Assembly: GCA_965242845.1 (NCBI GenBank)
Contig: CBDETC010000002.1
Span: 992,001-1,056,000 of the forward strand
Source of the DNA: RHLJ01 sp965242845
GTDB lineage: Bacteria > Bacteroidota > Rhodothermia > Balneolales > Balneolaceae
Length of the DNA: 64,000 nt
Direction: 5' to 3'
The translations under genes and the position numbers were made by a program. The notes under the pieces were generated by a model. It made no database searches. It was not told where the DNA came from and saw only the letters and a program-made list of their open reading frames with translations. Of the stretch, positions 52,949-61,653 are shown in pieces (within the stretch, counting starts at the first letter, position 1; each line of letters begins with the position of its first letter).

Positions 52949-54439
52949 TTAAAATGAGTGTTTGTCTATTTCCTGTTTCCAGCCTCCAAAAAGCTGTTTA
53001 TAGTTTTCTACTAATTCCGGAGTTGGATCAATTACATCGATCCTTTCCAGGGTAGAAAAGGCTTCTTCAGGAGTTGCGTAAAAGCCTGAGCCCAGCGCAG
53101 CGCCGCGGGCTGCTCCTGCTGCTCCATCCGTGTTGTAGAGCTCAAGCGGAATACCGGTTACATTCACGAAGATTTCCCGGAATGACTTGCTCAAAAACAG
53201 GTTTGCGTGTCCTGCACGAATTCGATTTTGTTCGATGCCCAAATTCTCCAGCATCTCAAATCCCAGGTTAAGAGCATATACGATTCCTTCTACCGAGGAA
53301 CGAAGGATGTGGCTCGTTTGGTGACGATTGAAATCCATATTGAGCAAATGCGAACCAACGATTCGGTTTTCAAAAATACGTTCCGCTCCATTACCAAACG
53401 GAAGACAGGCCAGCCCTTCCGAACCAGGCATCACCGAATCCACCATATCATTCATATGGATGTAGTCAATATTTCCACTTCCGGTATTAAGAATCCTTCG
53501 AAGCCAGTTATAAAGAATCCCTGTTCCATTAATACAGATTAGCACCCCGTTCCTGGGAGTTTCTTTGGTATCATTTACATGAAGGAAGGTGTTGATGCGG
53601 GATTTTTCGTCGTACGCATTTTTATCTGTTACCGCATAAATCACTCCCGAAGTACCTGCTGTTGAAGCCGTTTCACCGGGATTGAGCACATTCAAAGAAA
53701 ACGCATTATTTGGTTGATCTCCACCTCGATAGGAGATGTTCACGCCTTCCGACATTCCTAGCTGCTGGGCAACTTCTGCACTTACAGAAACCTGGTCACC
53801 GATTGCCGGCACCACTTCGGGTATAAGCTCTTCGGAAATTCCGTATTCATTAAGTAGCTCCTTACTAATGGATCGGTGCTGAAAATCCCAGAATATTCCT
53901 TCCGACAACCCAGTGTTGGTGGTTGTCACTTCTCCGGAAAGCTTCATCGCAATAAAATCACCAGGAAGCATAAACTTGTATGCTTTCTCATACACTTCCG
54001 GCTCATTCTGCTTAACCCATGCCAATTTGGAAGCCGTAAAATTACCCGGGGAGTTCAACAGATGAGGCAAACAAAATTCGCCTCCTAAAGAATGAAACGC
54101 TTTGTTCCCTACTTCCACCGCGCGGCTATCACACCAAATAATCGAAGCCCGAAGCACTTCCAGGTTTTTATCCACCAGAACAAGTCCATGCATTTGGTAG
54201 GAAATACCGATCGACTTAATGCTTTTGGGATTTATTCCCGATTCCTTAATCAGGATTGCGTATGCGTTAAGAAAATTATCCCACCAGACTTCCGGGTCCT
54301 GCTCTGCCCATCCAAACTGCGGAGCATCAATTTTAAGTTCTTCTTTCGGATAGGAAAGGGAATAAACAACCGAACCGGTGTCGGCATCAAATAATGACAA
54401 TTTTATAGATGAGCTTCCTAAATCTATTCCTAAATACAT
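52949..54439 (-). CDS. xylB: Xylulokinase
   Basis: XylB phosphorylates D-xylulose. The 496-residue FGGY kinase has LGIDLGSSSIKLSLFD at the N-terminus, ISYQMHGLVLVDKN and IIWCDSRAVEVG (substrate site). The C-terminal motif is GAAGAARGAALGSGFY. Length is normal. It is the first structural gene after lacI on the same strand. The 179-base region upstream has operator-like and inverted-repeat sequences (54471-54614). Confidence 0.95.
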   Translation of the reverse strand: MYLGIDLGSSSIKLSLFDADTGSVVYSLSYPKEELKIDAPQFGWAEQDPEVWWDNFLNAYAILIKESGINPKSIKSIGISYQMHGLVLVDKNLEVLRASIIWCDSRAVEVGNKAFHSLGGEFCLPHLLNSPGNFTASKLAWVKQNEPEVYEKAYKFMLPGDFIAMKLSGEVTTTNTGLSEGIFWDFQHRSISKELLNEYGISEELIPEVVPAIGDQVSVSAEVAQQLGMSEGVNISYRGGDQPNNAFSLNVLNPGETASTAGTSGVIYAVTDKNAYDEKSRINTFLHVNDTKETPRNGVLICINGTGILYNWLRRILNTGSGNIDYIHMNDMVDSVMPGSEGLACLPFGNGAERIFENRIVGSHLLNMDFNRHQTSHILRSSVEGIVYALNLGFEMLENLGIEQNRIRAGHANLFLSKSFREIFVNVTGIPLELYNTDGAAGAARGAALGSGFYATPEEAFSTLERIDVIDPTPELVENYKQLFGGWKQEIDKHSF

Positions 54440-54470
54440 AAATGCAGTATGTGCTTAAAGACTCCTCACT

Positions 54471-54529
54471 AGTTGTACTTCCCTGTTTGAGCACCTAATT
54501 AAGGCGAACTCATGCAAAGCAGTACAACT
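54471..54529. promoter_or_regulatory. AGTTGTACT/AGTACAACT inverted repeat upstream of xylB
   Basis: AGTTGTACT (54471-54479) and AGTACAACT (54521-54529) are exact inverted copies with a 41-base spacer that contains the half-site-like TTTGAGCAC. It could bind a second regulator or be part of a 5' leader structure. No known site is recognised. Confidence 0.4.
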
Positions 54530-54585
54530 CCCCGATTACTACACGGAACAGATAATATTTAAATAGGGAGAAAAATGAAACAAAT

Positions 54586-54614
54586 TTGAGCAAATTTTTG
54601 CTTTTTTTGCTCAA
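54586..54614. promoter_or_regulatory. LacI-type operator-like palindrome between lacI and xylB
   Basis: TTGAGCAAA (54586-54594) and TTTGCTCAA (54606-54614) are perfect inverted half-sites. The same half-site TTGAGCAAA is part of the palindrome at the lacI promoter (55634). An alternative reading is a weak hairpin ending lacI, which stops five bases away. Confidence 0.6.
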
Positions 54615-54618
54615 TCGG

Positions 54619-55617
54619 TTAGCTGGACTCTCTTATTTTTAAGCTGACAGGCACCATGCTCACTATTCCCTGGTGCTCGTCATCCTTGCCTATCCTGGAA
54701 AGTAAATTCTCAAGAGTATTTTCACCTAAACGTTTATAGTCGGTATCTACAGAGGTGATTTTCGGGTAATGGGTTTGACAAATCGGAAGGTTATCATAAC
54801 CAGCAATAGCTACATCATCAGGGAAACGATATCCAAACTTACTGGCTGCCTCCATAAAGCCAACAGCCATTGCATCATTTGTGGCAAAAATAGCTTCGGG
54901 TTTTACTTTGGCTGCATGAAAAGCATCAAATGCATCCTTCCCGGATTCCAGGGTATAATCCCCTCTAAAACTCCAAACCATTTCCTCTTCTACCACATGC
55001 GTGGCATAATCATTGAACCCATTGGATCGGAACCTGGATTCAGGCATTTCTGCCGGACCTTCGATAATCCCCAGTTTCTTATACCCACGGTCGTTAAAGT
55101 GCCTTGCCACTAAGGTTGCACCCTGATAAGCGTCAAAAGTAACGGTATCAAGCACTGAGCTATCAATATTGGAGCAAGAGATAATAGGGAAGTCTCGCGG
55201 GGTTGAATATAAAATCTGGCGGTAGTCGTCTTCTTTCATTTCGGGAGCAAAAATCACGGCCCCGGAAAAACCAAAGGCTCTGAGATGCTCTATCAAAGAA
55301 GGAACCCCGGAAATATTTTCGTCCACACCAAATACACTTAGCGTCACTTTTTTGTTGTACGCGGCCTGCATAAATCCCAGCGCAAACGAAGAGTAAAATT
55401 CTCCTTCTCTAAACTGGGTAATGAGGGCTATATAAGGAGGTTGGTCTTTGGGAATGGCCCGACCATTGGTTGGCAGAGGGTAGCCCAATTCATGGGCACT
55501 CGCTAGGATTTTCCTTCTATTCTCTTCAGAAATTCTCCCTTCTCCCCGAACTGCTCTTGAAATCGTAGAAATCGAAAATCCCGTGGCATCCGAAATATCT
55601 TTTAGTGTAACCTTCAT
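54619..55617 (-). CDS. LacI-family transcription regulator of the xylan/xylose genes
   Basis: This 332-residue repressor-type regulator has an N-terminal helix-turn-helix (VTLKDISDATGFSISTISRAVRGEGRISEENRRKILASAHELGYPLP). The periplasmic-binding-protein-like effector domain contains FATNDAMAVGFMEAASKFG and IAGYDNLPICQTHYPKITSVD. It sits upstream of xylBA and the xylanase genes on the same strand, so it likely controls them in response to xylose or xylo-oligosaccharide. A matching palindrome overlaps its own promoter box, suggesting autoregulation. Whether it represses or activates cannot be seen. Confidence 0.88.
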   Translation of the reverse strand: MKVTLKDISDATGFSISTISRAVRGEGRISEENRRKILASAHELGYPLPTNGRAIPKDQPPYIALITQFREGEFYSSFALGFMQAAYNKKVTLSVFGVDENISGVPSLIEHLRAFGFSGAVIFAPEMKEDDYRQILYSTPRDFPIISCSNIDSSVLDTVTFDAYQGATLVARHFNDRGYKKLGIIEGPAEMPESRFRSNGFNDYATHVVEEEMVWSFRGDYTLESGKDAFDAFHAAKVKPEAIFATNDAMAVGFMEAASKFGYRFPDDVAIAGYDNLPICQTHYPKITSVDTDYKRLGENTLENLLSRIGKDDEHQGIVSMVPVSLKIRESS

Positions 55618-55633
55618 TTAGCCTAAAATCTTT

Positions 55634-55657
55634 TTGAGCAAATTTTGCACAAAGATA
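55634..55657 (-). promoter_or_regulatory. lacI promoter -7 box overlapped by operator palindrome
   Basis: TATCTTTG (minus strand, 55657-55650) matches TAnnTTTG. It overlaps the imperfect 19-bp palindrome 55634-55652 (TTGAGCAAATTTTGCACAA), which shares TTGAGCAAA with the site at 54586. Regulator binding here would block its own transcription. No clear -33 TTG is seen. Confidence 0.6.
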
Positions 55658-55730
55658 GGGAATCGTTGTTTCATTGGAAAGGAAAGATAGACCTATATTA
55701 CTATGCATTTGTTGTCCGCTCCCTCTTATC

Positions 55731-55824
55731 GTCATCCCGGGCCTGTAACCAGAAAAGCTGATCCTTCGCAGGTATGCTCAGGATGACCAATAAAAGAGCG
55801 AGCAGGGATCAAGTCCGGGATGAC
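55731..55824. repeat. GTCATCCCGG inverted repeat in the htrA/lacI gap
   Basis: GTCATCCCGG (55731-55740) and CCGGGATGAC (55815-55824) are exact inverted copies; GATCCTT and AGGATGAC lie inside. It resembles the outer ends of the TGTCATTYYGAG family but with CCC in place of YYG. Confidence 0.5.
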
Positions 55825-55855
55825 TGTATGGGTTAGGATGACTTTTGTAGTGTTC

Positions 55856-57055
55856 CTACCTACCAGCTACTCTCTTTCTAAGCGTCATTTCTGCTTCGTA
55901 ATCCTTTCCTTCTCTGTGGAGCTGAATGACCATGGTATCTCCCTCTTCAAACTCACGCATTAGCGCCCAGGCGTACATTTCACTGCTTACTCGCTCTTCC
56001 CCAATCCGGATAATAATATCTCCCGGCATGATGCCACACTCATAGGCAGGGCCATCTTTATTCACACTGGTTACCAACAATCCGGGCACCGGAGGCAAAC
56101 CATACTGGTACACCAAATTGCGTGTCATTGGAGTAAACTCTAGCCCAGGGTCAAAATCTAAAGAAACCGAACCCGATTCCTTCAGTTGATCAATAATCTT
56201 AATCACCCGGTCACTTGGAATAGCAAAACCAAGTCCCACAAAACCATTGCTGGTGCCGCCAGTAAAAATGAAGGTATTAACACCGATTACTTCCCCATCG
56301 CTATTCACTAAAGGCCCGCCGGAATTCCCACGATTGATAGACGCATCCGTCTGGATCATATCCATATATACCCGATGATCATTGGGATCGGGTTTAAAAT
56401 CTCGTTTGGTAGCACTAACCACTCCTACGGTTACCGAAGGCTGACCATCTGCAAAAAGTCCAAATGGATTTCCCATTGCAATGGCCCATTCTCCAACCAA
56501 TACCTCATCCGATTCAGCAAACTTTACTGTAGGAAAATCTTCCCGTTCACTGATGATTTGAAGTAAAGCTAAATCAGCCAGTTCATCCGAGCCTAATACT
56601 TCGGCATCATATACCTCTCCATCAGCTAATGATACTTTTATCGTCTTGGCCGACTCACTCGCCACATGCTGATTAGTAACAATTAACCCATCCTCACTAA
56701 TGATAAAGCCGGACCCCATACTTTGCACTTCCCGCTGTACAGGCCGGGAAAAGAAGAAGGAGAAAAAGGGATCTGCACTCCGGTCATAGCCCGTTTGAAG
56801 CTCCGTTACGGTAATACTTACAATGGCCGGACTCGCTTTCTCCACGGCATTAGTGATGGCATTCCTTCGGCTCTCAGAAATGGACTCAATCTGACGCTCC
56901 TTCTCTTCAACAGTATCAACGGGCTTATCCACTACCACCGCAGAAGAAGTTCCGCTTAGTGAAGTAGCAATGGTATCACTTACCTCAAGGTCGGCCTTGG
57001 TGCAAAAAGAAGTAGTAAGTAAAAGAGAAAAAAGAATAGTAGCGGTTTGCTTCAT
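55856..57055 (-). CDS. HtrA/DegP-type trypsin-like serine protease with one PDZ domain
   Basis: This 399-residue extracytoplasmic protease has the N-terminal signal MKQTATILFSLLLTTSFC, which ends in a Cys that may be lipidated. The catalytic triad is His in VTNQHVASES, Asp in ELADLALLQI and Ser in INRGNSGGPLVNSDG. One PDZ domain follows (PGLLVTSVNKDGPAYECGIMPGD). Such proteases degrade or refold damaged envelope proteins. It has a single PDZ, so it is closer to DegS or HtrA than to two-PDZ DegP. The start overlaps the nrnA stop by four bases. Confidence 0.9.
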   Translation of the reverse strand: MKQTATILFSLLLTTSFCTKADLEVSDTIATSLSGTSSAVVVDKPVDTVEEKERQIESISESRRNAITNAVEKASPAIVSITVTELQTGYDRSADPFFSFFFSRPVQREVQSMGSGFIISEDGLIVTNQHVASESAKTIKVSLADGEVYDAEVLGSDELADLALLQIISEREDFPTVKFAESDEVLVGEWAIAMGNPFGLFADGQPSVTVGVVSATKRDFKPDPNDHRVYMDMIQTDASINRGNSGGPLVNSDGEVIGVNTFIFTGGTSNGFVGLGFAIPSDRVIKIIDQLKESGSVSLDFDPGLEFTPMTRNLVYQYGLPPVPGLLVTSVNKDGPAYECGIMPGDIIIRIGEERVSSEMYAWALMREFEEGDTMVIQLHREGKDYEAEMTLRKRVAGR

Positions 57056-58032
57056 ACACTATAGGTTGGTTTCAATTGTTCTTCTCCGATATTAATAACG
57101 TCCTTGATTGCTTGTTCTAATGGTCCCTGGTGCCAACCCGCAGCGGCTTTTTTATGCCCACCTCCTCCAAACTGTCTGGCCCAAATATTCACATCGATAT
57201 TACTTCTTGATCTTAAACTCAATTTAATCCGATCTCCATCTTCTCTAAACAATGCACAAGCTTTAACGCCGGAAATACTCAGAGGATAGGCAACAAAGCC
57301 TTCGGTATCCTCTTTCGTAGTTCCAGTTTCCTCAAACATCTTCTGGGTAACGCAGATGATGGCTATTTGTTGGTCGCCAAATAAAGTAATTGTCTCAAGT
57401 GCTTTACTTAGCAAATGAAGCTGACCAATGGTTTTGGTAGAATAAATTTTCTCAACCACCTGGTTTGGTGAAAAGCCCCCGCGGGCCATCAGATCGGCCG
57501 CTGCTTTTAGAGTATTGGGCGTCACGCTATCAAACTGAAAAGAACCGGTATCGGTCACTATTCCGGTGTACATGGCTTTGGCGGCATCGGTGTCAATTTG
57601 GTCAGCGTCATGCTCAGCATACAACTGGTACATCAATTCGCAGGTAGAGGAATAATCCACCCGACTAATTGCCTCTTCATAAATATCATCTGGCTGGGGA
57701 TGATGATCTATCATATAAATCGGCTTTCCGAGACTGGTGATCTCCTCGGCAACGGGGCCAAATCGGTGGAGTGCGTTTCCATCAACCACCACAAAAGCAT
57801 CGAATTCAGAAAGTTCTTCCGAAGATGGTTTTATCACCGGAAAGATTTCCAATAACCACCGAAGGTTATCGCCGGGATCATCTTCATTAAAGGCCGTGGC
57901 GTTTACGCCATTCTTTTCCAGCCAAAGACATAGCGCTATTTGTGAGCCCAGACAATCCCCATCCGGTCGGATGTGAGAAAATACTGCCACTTTCTTGTGT
58001 GATAAGATTTTTGATATAAATGCCGTGTACAT
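57052..58032 (-). CDS. nrnA: DHH-family oligoribonuclease/PAP phosphatase (NrnA-like)
   Basis: NrnA degrades short oligoribonucleotides and dephosphorylates pAp. The 326-residue protein has the DHH motifs FSHIRPDGDCLGSQIAL, VVVDGNALHRFG and IDHHPQPDD. The DHHA1 C-terminal domain has the glycine motif FGGGGHKKAAAG. The start is ATG at 58032. Cytoplasmic by lack of signal. It is between the DinB-fold gene (19 bases upstream) and the HtrA gene (overlap of four bases), which suggests one transcript. Confidence 0.92.
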   Translation of the reverse strand: MYTAFISKILSHKKVAVFSHIRPDGDCLGSQIALCLWLEKNGVNATAFNEDDPGDNLRWLLEIFPVIKPSSEELSEFDAFVVVDGNALHRFGPVAEEITSLGKPIYMIDHHPQPDDIYEEAISRVDYSSTCELMYQLYAEHDADQIDTDAAKAMYTGIVTDTGSFQFDSVTPNTLKAAADLMARGGFSPNQVVEKIYSTKTIGQLHLLSKALETITLFGDQQIAIICVTQKMFEETGTTKEDTEGFVAYPLSISGVKACALFREDGDRIKLSLRSRSNIDVNIWARQFGGGGHKKAAAGWHQGPLEQAIKDVINIGEEQLKPTYSV

Positions 58033-58051
58033 AATTACGGCAAAAATAGAA

Positions 58052-58612
58052 CTATCCGTCCAGCAATGCTATGGTGCGCTCAATTTGTTGAAAATGCCTT
58101 CGCTGATGAGCTTCCATAATGGCAAAACAGCTACTAAGGTTCATTTTTATAAAGGCATATACAGGATTACTCACCTTCACTTTGGCTAAATCAACCTGGT
58201 TTGTATCCGCAATATCCACTAGCTCTAAAAAATGATCCTGGAGTTCATTAAAGGCGGAGAGCAGTGTTTCTTTATCTAGTTCCTCAACATCTACAGGCTC
58301 AAAAGGAGGGATGGTTTTGATTTTCCTTTCGGATTGTGGACTCACCATGTTGATGAATAAGCGCAGGTGCCAGGGATGTTTATACGGCCCCATACCTTTT
58401 GCTAATGTATTTACCCCATTCTTTAACCTGGCATCCATAACCCCCAGGTACAGATTCCCTGCATTTATCAGATGACTAACTATTTCACCCGCGCACCAGG
58501 CCTCAGCACTCGGCCTGGTTGAAAATTGTTTGGCATCTAAGTCTTCAACAAGAGATGCGAGTGTTGATTTTGCTTTTGTGAAGCCTTCCCGGTAGAACTC
58601 GTTGGTGTACAT
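58052..58612 (-). CDS. DinB-fold protein of unknown activity
   Basis: This 186-residue four-helix-bundle protein of the DinB/YfiT superfamily has AEAWCAGEIVSHLINAGNL, with the first histidine, and EAHQRRHFQQIE, with two more. The three His are in the positions used for metal binding in the family. Members include thiol-dependent transferases and proteins of unknown role. It is the first gene of the probable dinB-nrnA-htrA unit and is divergent from uvrA across 164 bases. No SOS box is recognised there. Confidence 0.8.
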   Translation of the reverse strand: MYTNEFYREGFTKAKSTLASLVEDLDAKQFSTRPSAEAWCAGEIVSHLINAGNLYLGVMDARLKNGVNTLAKGMGPYKHPWHLRLFINMVSPQSERKIKTIPPFEPVDVEELDKETLLSAFNELQDHFLELVDIADTNQVDLAKVKVSNPVYAFIKMNLSSCFAIMEAHQRRHFQQIERTIALLDG

Positions 58613-58776
58613 AACTCTATACTTTTAGTGGAAAATATCGCCGCTATATATAGACTGCAATTATGAACATTTGATGAATAAAAACTACGGAGAGCGGAAA
58701 TTTTTCTGCGTTTTCATTCGGCTGGCTTCATTCAAAAACGTATATTCCAGATTCGCAATTTGTAGAAAATCAGTTC

Positions 58777-61590
58777 ATGGCATCCACCAAAAACGGAACC
58801 TCAACATCTTCAAAAATAGATAAGAGCCGACCCATTATCGTCAAGGGGGCGCGGACTCATAACCTGAAGAATATCGATGTTGAAATCCCGAGAAATAAGC
58901 TCACGGTTGTTACCGGGGTATCGGGTTCCGGGAAATCCAGCCTGGCTTTCGATACTATTTATGCCGAAGGGCAGCGCCGGTACGTGGAAAGCCTTTCCAG
59001 TTATGCCCGGCAGTTTTTGGAACGCATGGATAAGCCAGATGTGGATTTCATGCAGGGGATTTCTCCGGCGATGGCTATCCAACAGAAAACGACCAGTAAC
59101 AACCCAAGATCTACAGTTGGTACCACCACAGAAATTTATGATTACCTGCGTCTGCTATTCGCCAGAATTGGTATCACCTATTCCCCAATTTCAGGTAAAC
59201 AGGTAAAAAAGGATGCTCCAAGAACAGCTATTAAAGAGCTCTTCGACACACAGGAAGAAGGCACCCGCTTTTATGTGTGCTTTCCCATCCCGAAAAGAGA
59301 GAAAAAGAAGGTGGCCGAAGAGCTTCGGGTGCTAAAAGAAAAAGGATTAACTCGCTTGCTTCACCTGGAAGATGAACAAGTGCTGGACCTAACTGCTGAA
59401 GACCCCGACACGAAGAAATTTAAGCCTGAAGCCTATCGCGTTCTCGTAGATCGATTGGTAGTAAAGGATGATGAAGCTACCATTACACGAATTGCTGATT
59501 CGCTTGAAACCGCATTCAGAGAAGGTGCCGGAAGATGCAGCATCAAAATAAGAAATGGAGAAGAGTTACTGTTTAGCGAACGCTTTGAGCTGGACGGCAT
59601 GGAGTTCACCGAACCTACTCCCCAAATGTTTTCCTTCAACAATCCTTTCGGAGCCTGCCCAAAATGTGAGGGCTTTGGTAAGGTTACCGGTATTGATGAG
59701 GATTTGGTAATTCCCGACCACGATAAAACCCTTCGGAATAACGCCATCTCTCCATTCGACTCTCCCAAATTCAGTGCCCACTTAAAAGACCTGGTTCGTG
59801 TAGCCTCCAGGGAAAAATTTTCGATTGATACTCCCTATGGTCAGCTTCCAAAAGAAGTGAAGAAGATTGTTTGGAGAGGAAAAGATGAATACATCGGGAT
59901 TTGGAAATTCTTTGATCAGGTAAAATCGCAAAATTACAAAGTGCACATGCGGGTTCTGTACTCCCGCTACCGCGGATACAGCCGTTGCCCGGAATGTGAA
60001 GGCTATCGCGTTCGAAAAGATTCTCAATATGTGAAAGTGGGAGATATGCATATTGGAGAGGTGTCAGAGCTTACCATTGGACATGCCCGTGAGTATTTCG
60101 ACAAATTGGAGTTGACGAATTTTGAACAGGAAGTAGCTGGGCAAATACTTTATGAAATTCGAAAACGACTTAAATATCTCGATGAAGTCGGCCTTGATTA
60201 CCTTACCCTTGACCGGTTAGCTAATACCTTAAGTGGTGGCGAATCACAGCGTATTAGTTTGGCTAATGCCCTGGGAAGCTCATTGATTGGCAGTATGTAT
60301 GTATTGGATGAACCAACCATCGGGCTCCATCCCCGGGATAATGATCGGCTGATTCAAATCCTGGAATCGTTACGGGATATTGGAAATACCGTACTGGTAG
60401 TGGAGCACGATCCGGAAATGATGAAGGCAGCAGATAATATCATTGATATTGGACCATTTGCTGGGGTTCATGGAGGTGAAGTGGTGTACTCCGGAGATTT
60501 CCCAAAGCTTCTGAAAGCAGATACCTTAACCGGGAAATTTCTAAGCGGTCGAAAAAGTATTGAGCTTCCCAAAAAACGTCGCAAAGGAAATGGGAAGGTT
60601 ATCCGGTTAGAAGGTGCCAGCGAACATAACCTGAAAAATATCGATGTAGAATTCCCCTTAGGATTACTTCTTGTGGTAACGGGCGTATCCGGATCTGGAA
60701 AATCCACCCTGGTGCATGACACCTTATATGGAGGTATCCGCAAGCACATTGGCTCTTATAACCAAAAGGTAGGTCGTTTCCGTGATCTTTCAGGTTTAAG
60801 CAGTGTGCACAATGTAGAAATGGTTGATCAAAGCCCGATTGGAAGATCTTCTCGCTCTAACCCGGCTACCTATACCAAAGCCTTTGATGGTATTCGGGAT
60901 GTATTTGCAGCAACCAGGCAGGCTAAAATCATGGGATATACTCCCGGCCATTTCTCCTTTAATGTGCCAGGTGGACGATGCGAAACCTGTCAGGGTGAAG
61001 GGGTTCAGAAGATCGAAATGCAGTTTATGGCTGACATTGAACTCACTTGTGAGGTATGCGGAGGAACCCGTTTCCGAAAAGATATTCTAAATGTGAAGTA
61101 TCGCGGACAAAGTATTCATGATGTGCTTGAAATGCCGATTTCAGAAGCGATTGACTTTTTTGTGGATGAAAAGAACATCATCAACAAGCTAAAGCCCCTC
61201 GAAGACGTGGGACTTGGCTATCTGAAGCTTGGTCAAAGTGCTACTACTCTTTCCGGTGGGGAAGCTCAACGGGTAAAACTGGCTCGTTTCCTTACCAAAT
61301 CCAGTACCGAACATACCATCTACTTTTTTGACGAGCCTACTACCGGTCTTCATTTTGAAGACGTGGCTAAACTACTGGATGCGTTCAATGAACTTGTTAA
61401 TTCCGGGCACTCAGTAATCATCATCGAGCACAATCTGGACATCATCAAAAGTGCGGACTGGATTATTGATGTAGGACCTGAAGGCGGCTTCGGCGGTGGC
61501 CAAATTGTGGCAGAGGGAACTCCCGAAGATGTAATGAAAGTGAAGAAGAGTTATACTGGAAAATACCTGAAAGACTACCTGCCTGAATGA
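58777..61590 (+). CDS. uvrA: Excinuclease ABC subunit A
   Basis: UvrA recognises DNA damage as a dimer and loads UvrB. The 937-residue protein has two ABC modules: Walker A GVSGSGKSSLAFDT (N-terminal) and GVSGSGKSTLVHDT (C-terminal), signatures LSGGESQRI and LSGGEAQRVKLA. Walker B appears as YVLDEPTIGLHPRD and YFFDEPTTGLHFED. Zinc-finger cysteines are in CPKCEGFG/CPECEGYR and CETCQGEG/CEVCGGTRF. Length is normal. It stands alone, divergent from the DinB-fold gene. Confidence 0.97.
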   Translation: MASTKNGTSTSSKIDKSRPIIVKGARTHNLKNIDVEIPRNKLTVVTGVSGSGKSSLAFDTIYAEGQRRYVESLSSYARQFLERMDKPDVDFMQGISPAMAIQQKTTSNNPRSTVGTTTEIYDYLRLLFARIGITYSPISGKQVKKDAPRTAIKELFDTQEEGTRFYVCFPIPKREKKKVAEELRVLKEKGLTRLLHLEDEQVLDLTAEDPDTKKFKPEAYRVLVDRLVVKDDEATITRIADSLETAFREGAGRCSIKIRNGEELLFSERFELDGMEFTEPTPQMFSFNNPFGACPKCEGFGKVTGIDEDLVIPDHDKTLRNNAISPFDSPKFSAHLKDLVRVASREKFSIDTPYGQLPKEVKKIVWRGKDEYIGIWKFFDQVKSQNYKVHMRVLYSRYRGYSRCPECEGYRVRKDSQYVKVGDMHIGEVSELTIGHAREYFDKLELTNFEQEVAGQILYEIRKRLKYLDEVGLDYLTLDRLANTLSGGESQRISLANALGSSLIGSMYVLDEPTIGLHPRDNDRLIQILESLRDIGNTVLVVEHDPEMMKAADNIIDIGPFAGVHGGEVVYSGDFPKLLKADTLTGKFLSGRKSIELPKKRRKGNGKVIRLEGASEHNLKNIDVEFPLGLLLVVTGVSGSGKSTLVHDTLYGGIRKHIGSYNQKVGRFRDLSGLSSVHNVEMVDQSPIGRSSRSNPATYTKAFDGIRDVFAATRQAKIMGYTPGHFSFNVPGGRCETCQGEGVQKIEMQFMADIELTCEVCGGTRFRKDILNVKYRGQSIHDVLEMPISEAIDFFVDEKNIINKLKPLEDVGLGYLKLGQSATTLSGGEAQRVKLARFLTKSSTEHTIYFFDEPTTGLHFEDVAKLLDAFNELVNSGHSVIIIEHNLDIIKSADWIIDVGPEGGFGGGQIVAEGTPEDVMKVKKSYTGKYLKDYLPE

Positions 61591-61653
61591 TATTTTTGTA
61601 ATTATTATCAGATTCTAAGCTCATTGATACCTGAACACTAGTATCTTCAGCCC

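Noticed and set aside
55526..55735. Open frame over the lacI 5' region on the minus strand
   Set aside because: Overlaps the helix-turn-helix coding sequence in another frame and has no family features.
58613..58776. LexA/SOS box upstream of uvrA
   Set aside because: No palindrome matching a known LexA site was seen in the divergent gap.
61626..61644. GATAC/GTATC hairpin after uvrA
   Set aside because: Five base pairs with no T-run; likely chance.
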